Source of the DNA: UBA935 sp031556725 | GTDB taxonomy: Bacteria; Bacillota; Clostridia; Lachnospirales; Lachnospiraceae | Direction: 5' to 3' | Length of the DNA: 64,000 nt | NCBI GenBank assembly: GCA_031556725.1 | Contig: JAVBSL010000025.1 | Coordinates: 1 to 64,000 of the forward strand | Part shown: positions 9,435-17,461 of the stretch, piece after piece | Layout of the letters: each line of letters starts with the position of its first letter | How positions within the stretch are numbered: position 1 is the first letter of the stretch | The notes under the pieces: generated by a model | Databases searched by the model: none | What the model was told of the DNA's origin: nothing | Seen by the model: the letters and a program-made list of their open reading frames with translations, nothing else | Made by a program: the position numbers and the translations under genes

Positions 9435-9472
9435 AATAGTAACATCCTTGATGTCCCATAAAACGGACATCT
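9435..9472. promoter_or_regulatory. operator-like palindrome, copy 1 of a 38-bp repeated module
   Basis: GATGTCC-N8-GGACATC (9451-9472) is a perfect inverted repeat. With its left flank AAATAGTAAC it forms a 38-base block that recurs at 14,931-14,968 with three differences. It lies upstream of the 552-residue gene on the minus strand, close to a TACTAT-like -10. It is probably a regulator binding site overlapping a promoter. Confidence 0.6.
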
Positions 9473-9478
9473 AAAAAA

Positions 9479-9506
9479 GAAAAAACAGTAAACTTTTATT
9501 TTACTG
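9479..9506 (-). terminator. intrinsic terminator after the DUF3788 gene
   Basis: On the minus strand CAGTAAA-loop-TTTACTG (9486-9506) is followed by a run of six T. It lies about 50 bases after the stop of the DUF3788 gene. Confidence 0.65.
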
Positions 9507-9557
9507 CTCAACTGATAAAAATATTTTCGGTTAATTTGGAATGATATATTTAAATTG

Positions 9558-9950
9558 TTATTTCTTATTTGGTTTCCTCTTAATGGCCAATAATTTCATA
9601 AAATCATCAAACATAGATATATCAACCGGCTCGAATAATACCCATTTTCCGTCATGGTAGATGGTCGCATCATCATAAATCTTTTGAATAACTTCAGTAA
9701 ACTTTTCCCGCTCGCTTTTTCCAAAAATAATCATAAAACCTATGCGATTTTCTTTTGCATAAAACGCGCATAATGTCTTACCTCCCCGGCGATATTTGTA
9801 TTCATACGTCCATGCCTTACCACCCTTATTCCAAAGCCGCTCCATATCATACTCATCATCAATCCTGGTACATATTTTCTGCCATACATCATACAGCGAT
9901 TGCCCGATTAAAGCTGTCATTTCTTCACAATCTGGTATCTTATCAAGCAT
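9558..9950 (-). CDS. DUF3788 family protein
   Basis: A 130-residue protein starting at ATG 9950 behind GGAGGAAATATA. It matches the DUF3788 pattern: YKYRRGGKTLCAFYAKEN, GFMIIFGKSEREKF, a YHDGKWVLFEP segment and a C-terminal IKRKP. Members are small soluble proteins widespread in Clostridia with no established function. It is transcribed on the minus strand with its own terminator at 9,479-9,506. Confidence 0.85.
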   Translation of the reverse strand: MLDKIPDCEEMTALIGQSLYDVWQKICTRIDDEYDMERLWNKGGKAWTYEYKYRRGGKTLCAFYAKENRIGFMIIFGKSEREKFTEVIQKIYDDATIYHDGKWVLFEPVDISMFDDFMKLLAIKRKPNKK

Positions 9951-10050
9951 TATATTTCCTCCATAAATTCAAAAGTTTCAATAAGATTTTAAAGATATGA
10001 TAACATATAAAATATGACAACAGTATGTCAGAATTGCTACTTAAAGTAAA

Positions 10051-10374
10051 CTATCTCTTAACAAAGGCATTTACAGTTTCCTTCAGTTCATCACTGAACT
10101 CTTCCAGATCTTCAAAGCAAATTGCACCCTCATTGATAAGTGAAATAATATTATAAATAAGGTTTGACCGGCTCATTTCTAAATGAACACCAGCCTTCTT
10201 CCTATCTTCCCTTATTCTCTTATCCAACCTCCAAAATTTATCTGATGAATCAGCCTCTTCATTTAGTAATTTTATATATTCCTCATTGAGCCTATCCATA
10301 TAGGATTCCTGCCAATCAGCAATTTTATTTCTAAAAAGTGTCCAGTCCTTCTTTGTAAATCTCTGATCCTGCAA
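10051..10374 (-). CDS. conserved small helical protein
   Basis: A 107-residue protein with a TTG start at 10374 behind GGGAGG. The sequence is charged and helical: FTKKDWTLFRNKIADWQESY, RLDKRIREDRKKAGVHLEM, then FEDLEEFSDELKETVNAFVK. I recall similar proteins, often with this FTKKDW...DLEEFSDEL layout, in Clostridia, but no function is known to me. No membrane segment or motif is visible. It is the last gene before the attachment-like junction at 10,621. Confidence 0.7.
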   Translation of the reverse strand: MQDQRFTKKDWTLFRNKIADWQESYMDRLNEEYIKLLNEEADSSDKFWRLDKRIREDRKKAGVHLEMSRSNLIYNIISLINEGAICFEDLEEFSDELKETVNAFVKR

Positions 10375-10620
10375 AATCTCAAACCTCCCAAATCATATTT
10401 TTCACTCTAATGCAAATCGGTACTAAGCCAAATAAGCAGTATAGCCCTTGACTAGTTATTTTCAAGAGTCTTTTCTATATCTTTTAAACTGTCCATAATA
10501 TACCATAATTTTCCCACAAGTTGTGGGGAAACTTCATTAGCATTATTCGGCTGCATCTTTTTTACCAACTCAAGGGTGTTTCACAATTTAAATACACATT
10601 AAAATAGCTCTAAACCCTTA

Positions 10621-10692
10621 TTTTTACAAGGTTTTCACCGCGTTCGAGAAGGCAAATTCCCTCGGTATGCGTTGAGGTGGGTATTTAGATGC
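10621..10692. repeat. divergent attachment junction with RlmD-like tail
   Basis: The flank GTTGAGGTGGGTATTTAGAT (10,669-10,688) is nearly identical to that beside repeat B. The adjoining core differs: on the minus strand, in the frame of repeat B, it reads THTEGICLLERGENLVKIRV and then stop. THTE matches the conserved HxE of RlmD C-termini, so this is probably an attachment site whose core came from a different rlmD allele or an element of different specificity. Confidence 0.55.
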
Positions 10693-10898
10693 AACTTTTT
10701 CCAATAGCATTAATACAGTATTTCCCATATGCCTGTTTTGTTTGATCCAAAAGCCCGTTTTTTCTATTATCTTCTGCCTTAATAGATGGGTTTTCCTGCA
10801 TACATTTTACAATTATTAATTCCGAAAAAATTTTAAATTTATACTACCATAAATTCTTCTTGATTATTAAAGTCAAGATGCTTTATAAATGTAATAGC

Positions 10899-10932
10899 AA
10901 AAAAGCCTGTCGTTATCAGTTTAAAGCCAGGC
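10899..10932 (-). terminator. intrinsic terminator after the restriction operon
   Basis: On the minus strand GCCTG-loop-CAGGC is followed by TTTTTT, about 90 bases after the specificity-subunit stop codon. Confidence 0.6.
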
Positions 10933-11017
10933 ATCAATCGTCGTGAATGGGTGTAAAACTATTAGTGATTGGCCAGCATATTTTACAAATTAGCCCAACA
11001 AATAGTTTTGGATCAAA

Positions 11018-12070
11018 TCAAGTTTGCTTACTAATATAATCAAGATATTGCTGGTACTTACGTAACATCATATTTTTAGAGTATTGCTCCATATATTCAT
11101 AATCAGGCTTGCCTTTTTCATCGATAGGGAGTAGTATTTTTTGTCTTGCCATTCTTGTTCTATTAAATTTATAGCCATAATTATACTTTTCCTTTTGCTG
11201 TAAAATAACTGTTTTTAAGAACAATAAGACAAATTTATTATCCTCGTAATCTTTTAGATGGAATCGCTTCACATCATCAGTGAAAAGGCATTCGTAAGGA
11301 TGATAGAAACTGATAACCATACCATTCCCATTGTAATTCACACCCAAAACATTTTTATCCACTGACTCATTAGTATCGGAAACAAAATTTGTAATACCAT
11401 TTCCGGAATCCGTAGCACCGATAAATGGGCGTGTACCTGGGTGCATATGCTCTGAAACAAAGCGTTTCCCAGAACTAATGTTAAAGATATCGTCAATATT
11501 AAATGTTGCCCACTCTTTCTCCGTCAAATTACAAATTTTTTTATTCTTAAACTTTGATACTCTCTTTTTAACGTAATTGATATATAAATGCTTTTTCCGT
11601 ACTTCCTGTTCCCTTATATAAGCCTCCATAAAATCATAATCTGGGTTACCATTTTCGTCTATAGGAAGTATAATAGTTTCATTAGATAACCTATTAGTAT
11701 TTCTTTTATATCCATAACTATAAATGCTTCTATTTTTATCTAACGCTGATACTAAAAATTGTGCTGATTGTTTATTCATATGAGTATTTCTACCAGCCTT
11801 AAGCGTAGTTGAACCAATAAAATCTTCCGCCTTATACATTGAATATCCTACAGAACCCTGCCCATCGCATATGAATACTATACAATTTCCTTTTGTTATC
11901 CATTTTTCTTTTTTTTCCACGAAACACATAATTCCATTATTTCTATTAGTTGCACCAACATAAGGGAAATTTCCTACTCCAAGTGAAGATACATTAGAAC
12001 ATTTACACTTTTCTACAATAAAAATATCTTTTACCTTAAATTTTTTCCATTCTCTATCACTTAACTGCAT
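11018..12070 (-). CDS. BcgI-type restriction specificity (B) subunit
   Basis: A 350-residue protein; the ATG at 12070 is chosen because GAGAGG sits 8 bases upstream, giving a 14-base overlap with the preceding gene. It has the two-repeat architecture of type I/IIB specificity subunits. Each half starts with a WKKFKVKDIF or WATFNIDDIF segment and ends with a matching conserved region (ILPIDENGNPDYDFMEAYI; ILLPIDEKGKPDYEYMEQYS). The variable target-recognition domains lie between. BcgI B is about 341 residues, so the length fits. It should direct the adjacent nuclease-methylase to a bipartite DNA site. Confidence 0.85.
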   Translation of the reverse strand: MQLSDREWKKFKVKDIFIVEKCKCSNVSSLGVGNFPYVGATNRNNGIMCFVEKKEKWITKGNCIVFICDGQGSVGYSMYKAEDFIGSTTLKAGRNTHMNKQSAQFLVSALDKNRSIYSYGYKRNTNRLSNETIILPIDENGNPDYDFMEAYIREQEVRKKHLYINYVKKRVSKFKNKKICNLTEKEWATFNIDDIFNISSGKRFVSEHMHPGTRPFIGATDSGNGITNFVSDTNESVDKNVLGVNYNGNGMVISFYHPYECLFTDDVKRFHLKDYEDNKFVLLFLKTVILQQKEKYNYGYKFNRTRMARQKILLPIDEKGKPDYEYMEQYSKNMMLRKYQQYLDYISKQT

Positions 12071-13982
12071 TCGATTTAACCTCTCTTTCGTCAAACAGAT
12101 ATGTTTTATCCTGCATTATCATAGAAAATTCAAAAGATAAGTAATCACCAATTGTTTTATCAAAATCTTTTTCAGTGGGAACTTCATCGTTGAAATAATA
12201 AAAACTATGTAACCATTCATCTGTTGCTTCGACGGTAGTAGATACACAGAATTTTGTTTCTGCATCAATCCTACTAAACCATATATCAAGTAAATGTTGT
12301 TTTTTATCTTTTGCTAACTCGGTTTCAACAAGTCCGATATGTGGTGCGACTCTATAACCGTCATTTTCAAAGTTGATAAACTTGCAAACCTTGTCCGACG
12401 GATGTGCTTCTCTTGCAGTAAATATAGCGATACAAGGAATTGTGCCAACCCCGTAAAAAGTATCTTTACTTAAAGAAATAACGCCCTCTAATGTATGATG
12501 CTTCAAGATATTTTCTTTAAGTGCCTGTTCCTCTTTTGTTTTTCCTGTCATGCAAGACTGTGGAACAATTACAGCACATCTTGCCCCAGCAGTCAAAGAA
12601 TCAAGTAAATGTTCCACAAATGACATTTCATATAAATCAGGATTTTGCTTTGATCCCTGCGAATAGGGTGGATTCATCATACCAACAGTGGATTGCTTTA
12701 GTTGCAGCTTATTTGCGTCCTGTTTGAAAAAGTCATCATTTATCAGATTGCTTTTTCCATCACCACGCAAAATCATATTTGTTGTTGCAATGGCAAACAT
12801 ATTCGGACGCATTTCTATTCCATGCAATTGCTTCTGTCTGATGTTCTTTTTTAGTACATCATTATCAGCTTTTTCCAGCATATTATGCATAGCTGCAATT
12901 AGGAATCCTGCTGTTCCACAACAGGGATCAAATACAATGTCAGTAGGCTGCAAATCTACTAAATCACAAAAAAGCTGTGTTATGTGCTTTGGAGTGAGGA
13001 TAATACCGAGTGTTTGACCATCACCTCCAGAATAGCTCATAAATTCACCGTAAAACCTGCCAACGTAGTCTTCCGCACTGTTTGAATAGCGAATAGATTT
13101 ATATATCGTATTGTTCAAATACTCTGCAAAATGTTTCAGAGGTGTTTTGGCTAATTTAGGCTCTATCTCATTCAGTTTTACGGTATCTTTAATGAAAGCA
13201 AATTGTGCCAATATTTTATCTTTCTTTACTTCTGGAGAGACATTTGCCCTTTGCAGGTTTGAGTTTATTGCATCAAAAATTTTTTGTCCATCAGTTTTCA
13301 CATTATCACCCGTAAGGTCGTTAACAGAAAAGTTCTTATATTCGCTTTCCCTCAATGCCAAAAGAATACCTGAAACAATAAGCGGTTTTTCTGTATCGAG
13401 TAGATTTCCATAATTTCTTAAATCTTCGTGCAAAATACTTGCATCCCTTAGTATTTCAGCAGTTTCCTTTTCATAATCGGTATCTTCTTTAAGTATTTCA
13501 CGAATATAATACTCGTCGATATTTTCCTCACTGAAAGAAATGAAAGATTCTAATTCAGGAAGTTCTCGGTAATACTCCGTCTCATCAATATAAATCGGTG
13601 TGATTTTATGCTTCTTCTCATCACCTGATACGCCAAATACAATGATTTTTTTGTATGAAGTAGTGTTTGCAAGGTGTTTGCCATAGAAAACTGCGCCATT
13701 TACAGCGTAATCAACTACGGTTCTTATTTCTAAACTAATATTACCCTTATCATCTAGTTTTATATGTTTACTCAAGTCTGCCTTATCCTCAATCACAAGT
13801 AGATAGTCTTTAACAATACCAACATATTCAGGAAAACCAACATTGCCAGTCCCCTTCTTAGAAGCAGTTTTAAGGGCAGTGTCAATCTCTTTTATAGAAC
13901 TTCCTTGCGGGTCAAGATTAATGTTTGCCTGCTTTAATAAATCGTAAACCCATAAATCTGTCTTAATTTCTTTTTTTGCCAT
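12057..13982 (-). CDS. BcgI-type fused endonuclease-methyltransferase (A) subunit
   Basis: A 641-residue protein. The first 70 residues carry a PD-(D/E)XK-like site in the form P51-E52...E65-D-K67, spaced as I recall for BcgI (PE-X12-ExK). After a helical linker, a gamma-class N6-adenine methyltransferase domain shows DPCCGTAGF (motif I, SAM binding) and NPPYSQG (motif IV, catalytic). BcgI A is 637 residues, so length and layout match a type IIB enzyme that cuts on both sides of its site. No separate HsdR is present, consistent with this class. It is the first gene of the two-gene operon inside the rlmD-proximal element and probably acts against incoming DNA. Confidence 0.85.
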   Translation of the reverse strand: MAKKEIKTDLWVYDLLKQANINLDPQGSSIKEIDTALKTASKKGTGNVGFPEYVGIVKDYLLVIEDKADLSKHIKLDDKGNISLEIRTVVDYAVNGAVFYGKHLANTTSYKKIIVFGVSGDEKKHKITPIYIDETEYYRELPELESFISFSEENIDEYYIREILKEDTDYEKETAEILRDASILHEDLRNYGNLLDTEKPLIVSGILLALRESEYKNFSVNDLTGDNVKTDGQKIFDAINSNLQRANVSPEVKKDKILAQFAFIKDTVKLNEIEPKLAKTPLKHFAEYLNNTIYKSIRYSNSAEDYVGRFYGEFMSYSGGDGQTLGIILTPKHITQLFCDLVDLQPTDIVFDPCCGTAGFLIAAMHNMLEKADNDVLKKNIRQKQLHGIEMRPNMFAIATTNMILRGDGKSNLINDDFFKQDANKLQLKQSTVGMMNPPYSQGSKQNPDLYEMSFVEHLLDSLTAGARCAVIVPQSCMTGKTKEEQALKENILKHHTLEGVISLSKDTFYGVGTIPCIAIFTAREAHPSDKVCKFINFENDGYRVAPHIGLVETELAKDKKQHLLDIWFSRIDAETKFCVSTTVEATDEWLHSFYYFNDEVPTEKDFDKTIGDYLSFEFSMIMQDKTYLFDEREVKSNAVK

Positions 13983-14474
13983 TGTTATACACTCATTCTT
14001 TCTCTTTGTAAAAGTAAAAACAATATTCTCTACAACCGGTTAGCCGGCTCTGTGTCAAATAAATCTCTGTTTACTGATGCATCTTCCGCAAATCATTGGC
14101 TGCTTTTCCCTTACTACAGCTTTTACTAATTCTCTTACCAATTGCTCATCGTGTTCCCACTTATATTTTTTATATTCGTAAATTGTGCTCTGGTATTAAC
14201 TACTCTTCCGTCAACATCACTTGTATAGTAAACACCCGTATGGAAATATCTATAATATCCAATTACTCTTATTATAACTTCCTCCGTCCACATAAGTACA
14301 ACAACTATAAGGTGCTTAATGACGTGGAACTGCTTAAAGGTGCAGGAAACATGCTCAGTAAATGGCAGCTCCTCATTTTCCTTGGTCAACAGACTATTTT
14401 AAATATGCAGAACCAAGCTACTGCTTAAAAGGAGCGGAACCGGTGTCAAGGAAACCGTGGAATACCGCAGTGCA

Positions 14475-14493
14475 ATGTCAACATAGTTGACAT
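14475..14493. repeat. 19-bp perfect palindrome
   Basis: ATGTCAAC-ATA-GTTGACAT has perfect eight-base arms. It could be an operator or a recombinase/relaxase recognition site, but no partner protein is identified. Confidence 0.6.
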
Positions 14494-14603
14494 CTGCACG
14501 AGGATATGCCGCGAAAGTTTCTTGACATAAAGTTCTCGGATTATCCTATTTATGCAGAAAAGGGACACTGCGCCCTTTTCCTGCCTTCCGGCGAGGATGG
14601 GTT

Positions 14604-14664
14604 CGGGCAAAGCCCGTATTGGGTCAAGGGACAAGTCCCTTGCGGGTACTTAGGGCAGCGCCCT
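14604..14664. repeat. three consecutive mini-hairpins
   Basis: Three perfect short inverted repeats follow one another within 61 bases: CGGGC-aaa-GCCCG (14,604-14,616), AAGGGAC-aa-GTCCCTT (14,626-14,641) and AGGGC-agc-GCCCT (14,652-14,664). They stand out in otherwise AT-rich DNA. Function unknown. Confidence 0.65.
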
Positions 14665-14930
14665 GAGTCAAATCCTCTTTGGCTTTAATCTCGGGGAGCT
14701 ATTCGTTATCAATATCTACAGTTTTCAAGGTTCATTTGGGCCTATTTTTTTGGCTCTTTTTTCTCATAACTTACTTGACACTATCCTCAATACTGCTTAT
14801 ATTTTTCTATTTTATCATCTAATAACTTAAAAATCCATTGTTATTTACCCTCTAGCATCTTTGTCTTGTGTGCATAAAATACCTCCCAAAGAAAATTTGT
14901 TAGTTGTTCTCTTCCTATCTTCCTGTATTT

Positions 14931-14968
14931 AAATAGTAACACTTTTGATGTCCCATAAAACGGACATC
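14931..14968. promoter_or_regulatory. operator-like palindrome, copy 2 of the 38-bp module
   Basis: GATGTCC-N8-GGACATC at 14,947-14,968 with flank AAATAGTAAC matches 35 of 38 bases of the block at 9,435. No intact gene follows closely on the minus strand, so its downstream gene may have been lost. It lies 92 bases from the rlmD-proximal attachment core. Confidence 0.55.
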
Positions 14969-15054
14969 CATTTCCTATAACTACCATCTATACAGTTTTA
15001 ATGTAAAGCATTCATTCCTATCAAATCGATGGGTTCAAGCTTAGGATTATTTTA

Positions 15055-16497
15055 TCATTTTCGACATAATTCGACACAAATCTCTGTATGCACCGACTGT
15101 CCGAACTGATCAACCCCACGCACCTTCTTCACTTCATACCCGCCATCACACAACACCCGCAAATCCCTTGCCAGCGTTGCACTGTCACAGCTCACATACA
15201 CGATCCGCTCCGGCTGCATCTTCAGCATCGTCTCCAGACACGCCCCATCACAGCCCTTCCTGGGAGGATCCACCACGATCACATCCGCATAAATCCCTTC
15301 CTTGGCAAACTTCTCCGGCAAGACCTCCTCAGCCTTCCCCACGAAAAATTCCGCATTCTCTATCCCATTATTTTCCGCATTCCGAATGGCATCCCGAATG
15401 GCTTCCGGCACTATCTCCACACCATACACCTGCTTCGCCTTCCCAGCCAAAAATAACGAGATCGTCCCAATCCCGCAATACAAATCCCATACCGTCTCTT
15501 TTCCCGTCAGTCCCGCATACTCCAATGCCAGGCTATACAGCTTCTCCGTCTGCACCGGATTCACCTGATAAAAAGACATCGGCGAAATCTGAAAAGTAAT
15601 TCCCCGATCTTTCAGCGCAAAATCATGCATCGTGTCCCTTACATGAATGGTATCACTAATGGTATCCTTTCCCCAGATGGTATATACCTCTTTCCCCATA
15701 ATCACATTGGTCAGTTCCTGGTTCAGGCACACTGAAATACTTGTCATCCCCGGAATCTTCTTCAAAGAATCAACCAGTTTTTCCTGCTCCGGTAAAAAAA
15801 CACCTTTTTTCCCCTGACCGCCATTAATTACCAGGCATACCATCACCTCACCGCTGGTAAACCCCGTGCGGATCAAAACATGACGTACCAGCCCGTTCCC
15901 ATCCTTTTCATCATAGGCACTGACCTGATTCTTCTTCATATATTCCAAAACCGCTTCCAAAATCTCTTTATTCCCGGCCACGCCCAAATAGCAATCGGTA
16001 TTGGCAATAATATCATGGGTTCTTCCCGCATAAAATCCGGTTACCAGGTTTCCTTCTTTATCCTTTCCTACCGGATACTGAGCCTTATTCCGATACCGGA
16101 AGGGTCCTTCCCCTTCCATACTCATCCCCACGATGGGTTCCATCACCTCATCCACAAACTCCGCTGTAAAACCCCCGATCCGAATCAGATTATTGCGAAT
16201 CTTCCCCTGCTTAAACTCCAACTGTTTTTCATAACTCATAGCCTGAATCTGGCAGCCGCCGCACTGCTTATGAAATGCGCATCTTGGCTCCACACGAAAA
16301 GAAGAAGGCGTTACCACCTTCTTTAGCTTTGCGTAGGCATAATTCTTCTTGGCCTTCATAATGGATACCTCCACCACGTCACCAATCACCGCATCCTTCA
16401 CAAAGAGGGTATAACCCTCCACTTTGCCGATGCCCTCTCCATCATGCCCGATATCTTCAATTGTAACCGTTACTACATCATTTTTCTTATATTCCAT
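15055..16497 (-). CDS. rlmD: 23S rRNA (uracil-1939-C5)-methyltransferase RlmD/RumA
   Basis: A 480-residue enzyme that methylates a uracil of 23S rRNA using SAM. An N-terminal TRAM domain (about residues 1-60) precedes the 4Fe-4S cysteines (CAFHKQCGGC; a further Cys in NTDCYLG). The SAM-binding motif is DLYCGIGTISLFLA (about residue 345). VVDPPRKGCDG and YVSCDSATLARDL follow; the Cys of the latter is the expected nucleophile. The C-terminal HTE supplies the general base Glu. The last ten codons coincide with attachment core A, so the native 3' end has been replaced by an element-borne one. It is followed upstream by the exoribonuclease gene. Confidence 0.92.
   Translation of the reverse strand: MEYKKNDVVTVTIEDIGHDGEGIGKVEGYTLFVKDAVIGDVVEVSIMKAKKNYAYAKLKKVVTPSSFRVEPRCAFHKQCGGCQIQAMSYEKQLEFKQGKIRNNLIRIGGFTAEFVDEVMEPIVGMSMEGEGPFRYRNKAQYPVGKDKEGNLVTGFYAGRTHDIIANTDCYLGVAGNKEILEAVLEYMKKNQVSAYDEKDGNGLVRHVLIRTGFTSGEVMVCLVINGGQGKKGVFLPEQEKLVDSLKKIPGMTSISVCLNQELTNVIMGKEVYTIWGKDTISDTIHVRDTMHDFALKDRGITFQISPMSFYQVNPVQTEKLYSLALEYAGLTGKETVWDLYCGIGTISLFLAGKAKQVYGVEIVPEAIRDAIRNAENNGIENAEFFVGKAEEVLPEKFAKEGIYADVIVVDPPRKGCDGACLETMLKMQPERIVYVSCDSATLARDLRVLCDGGYEVKKVRGVDQFGQSVHTEICVELCRK
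15060..15084. repeat. attachment core A within the rlmD 3' end
   Basis: This 25-base stretch encodes the last residues of RlmD (E-I-C-V-E-L-C-R) and recurs at 3,735-3,759; 24 of its bases recur at 228-251. It begins at the GAG codon of the HxE glutamate. Integration here replaces the gene's end with an element-encoded one while keeping the frame. Confidence 0.8.
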
Positions 16498-16503
16498 CCT
16501 GCC

Positions 16504-17448
16504 TTAATCCACCTTCGTCGGCCTGACATTCGACTCAAACAAACGGTTATATCCCAGCCAGCCGGTTTCACTGGTACCCTCCAAAATCTCCGTAAAAGTC
16601 TGCATCTTAGCATCCGTATTGTCTGCGAAATTAAGTGCTACCGCCTCCATAATGGCCGGCTTCTTGGGAGAGCCATATTCATATTCCCCATGATGAGCCA
16701 AAATACAATGCTTCAGCTCCGCTTCCAAAAGAGACGGAAATCCGTCAATCTTCCGGGCCCGTTCTCCAATCATTTCACTTCCGATAACAATATGCCCAAG
16801 AAACTGCCCATCATCTGTATAATCATTTAAAGGAAAAAGCGACAGCTCTCTGGTCTTCCCGATATCATGGCAAATCGCCGCACTGATCAGCAGATCCCTA
16901 TTTAATCGGGGGTATACGCTGCAATAATAATCGCACATTTTAGTAACGCTTAAGGTATGCTGTAAAAGTCCCCCCACAAACCCATGATGCACACTTTTTG
17001 CTGCGGAAGACTTTTTAAATACTTTCATAAAATCTTCATCCTTCACAAAAAAGTCTTCCATTAAGGCTTTTAAGTATCGATTTTCCAATTTGCCTATGTA
17101 ACCGGTTAATTCCTGATACATCTCTTCAATATTAAAAGGACTTACAGGCAAGTAATCAGCGGGGTCATATTCCCCCTCCTGACATAGCCGGACCCTTTTT
17201 ACATTAACCTGCAAAGCTCCCTGAAAATTATTGATTTCACCATATACTTCCACATAATCCAGGGTATCGAATTCGGCAATGCCGGCGTTGTTGGGATCCC
17301 ATATCTTAGCATCGATCGTACCTGTTTTATCCTGTAAGATTACATTATCATATGGCTTTCCGTTTTTTGTCACAGCAGAAGTTTTATATTTGCACAAATA
17401 AATATCAAATACCCTGTCTCCATCACTATAATCCTTAATATACTTCAT
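16504..17448 (-). CDS. yhaM: YhaM-family 3'-5' exoribonuclease
   Basis: From the ATG at 17448 (GGAG six bases upstream; an earlier in-frame ATG at 17469 is less well placed) a 314-residue protein is encoded. An N-terminal OB-fold nucleic-acid-binding domain (about residues 1-95, TGTIDAKIWDPNN) precedes an HD phosphohydrolase domain with HHGFVGGLLQHTLSV, AAICHDIGKTRE and LAHHGEYEYGSP. YhaM enzymes degrade RNA and single-stranded DNA 3' to 5' in Firmicutes. It lies six bases upstream of rlmD on the same strand, and its first ATG overlaps the end of the HtrA-like gene, so the three probably share a transcript. Confidence 0.9.
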   Translation of the reverse strand: MKYIKDYSDGDRVFDIYLCKYKTSAVTKNGKPYDNVILQDKTGTIDAKIWDPNNAGIAEFDTLDYVEVYGEINNFQGALQVNVKRVRLCQEGEYDPADYLPVSPFNIEEMYQELTGYIGKLENRYLKALMEDFFVKDEDFMKVFKKSSAAKSVHHGFVGGLLQHTLSVTKMCDYYCSVYPRLNRDLLISAAICHDIGKTRELSLFPLNDYTDDGQFLGHIVIGSEMIGERARKIDGFPSLLEAELKHCILAHHGEYEYGSPKKPAIMEAVALNFADNTDAKMQTFTEILEGTSETGWLGYNRLFESNVRPTKVD

Positions 17449-17461
17449 CTCTTTCTCCATT

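Larger units (their letters stand above)
10375..11017. other. intergenic stretch holding an element junction
   Basis: This 643-base AT-rich gap holds no convincing gene. It contains the attachment-like junction (10,621-10,692) and the terminator of the restriction operon (10,899-10,932). Nothing else was recognised. Confidence 0.6.
13983..15054. other. element end region without a convincing gene
   Basis: This 1.07-kb stretch lies between the restriction operon and rlmD. A weak minus-strand frame (14,135-14,389, 84 codons) has no recognisable relative or good ribosome binding site. The part at 14,430-14,690 is markedly richer in G+C than its surroundings. It holds a 19-base palindrome (14,475-14,493) and three short hairpins (14,604-14,664), and short frames there look like chance. 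The second copy of the 38-base operator module is at 14,931. This may be a remnant of a lost conjugative or replication region. Confidence 0.45.

Noticed and set aside
14506..14688. Plus-strand 60-codon frame in the GC-rich block
   Set aside because: Composition is driven by hairpin repeats; no ribosome binding site or family resemblance.
228..15084. Integrase or excisionase gene within the island
   Set aside because: Looked for in all frames between the repeats; no tyrosine or serine recombinase motif was found.
15168..15599. Long plus-strand frames opposite rlmD
   Set aside because: Antisense shadows of a well-supported gene, with low-complexity Ser/Pro-rich translations.
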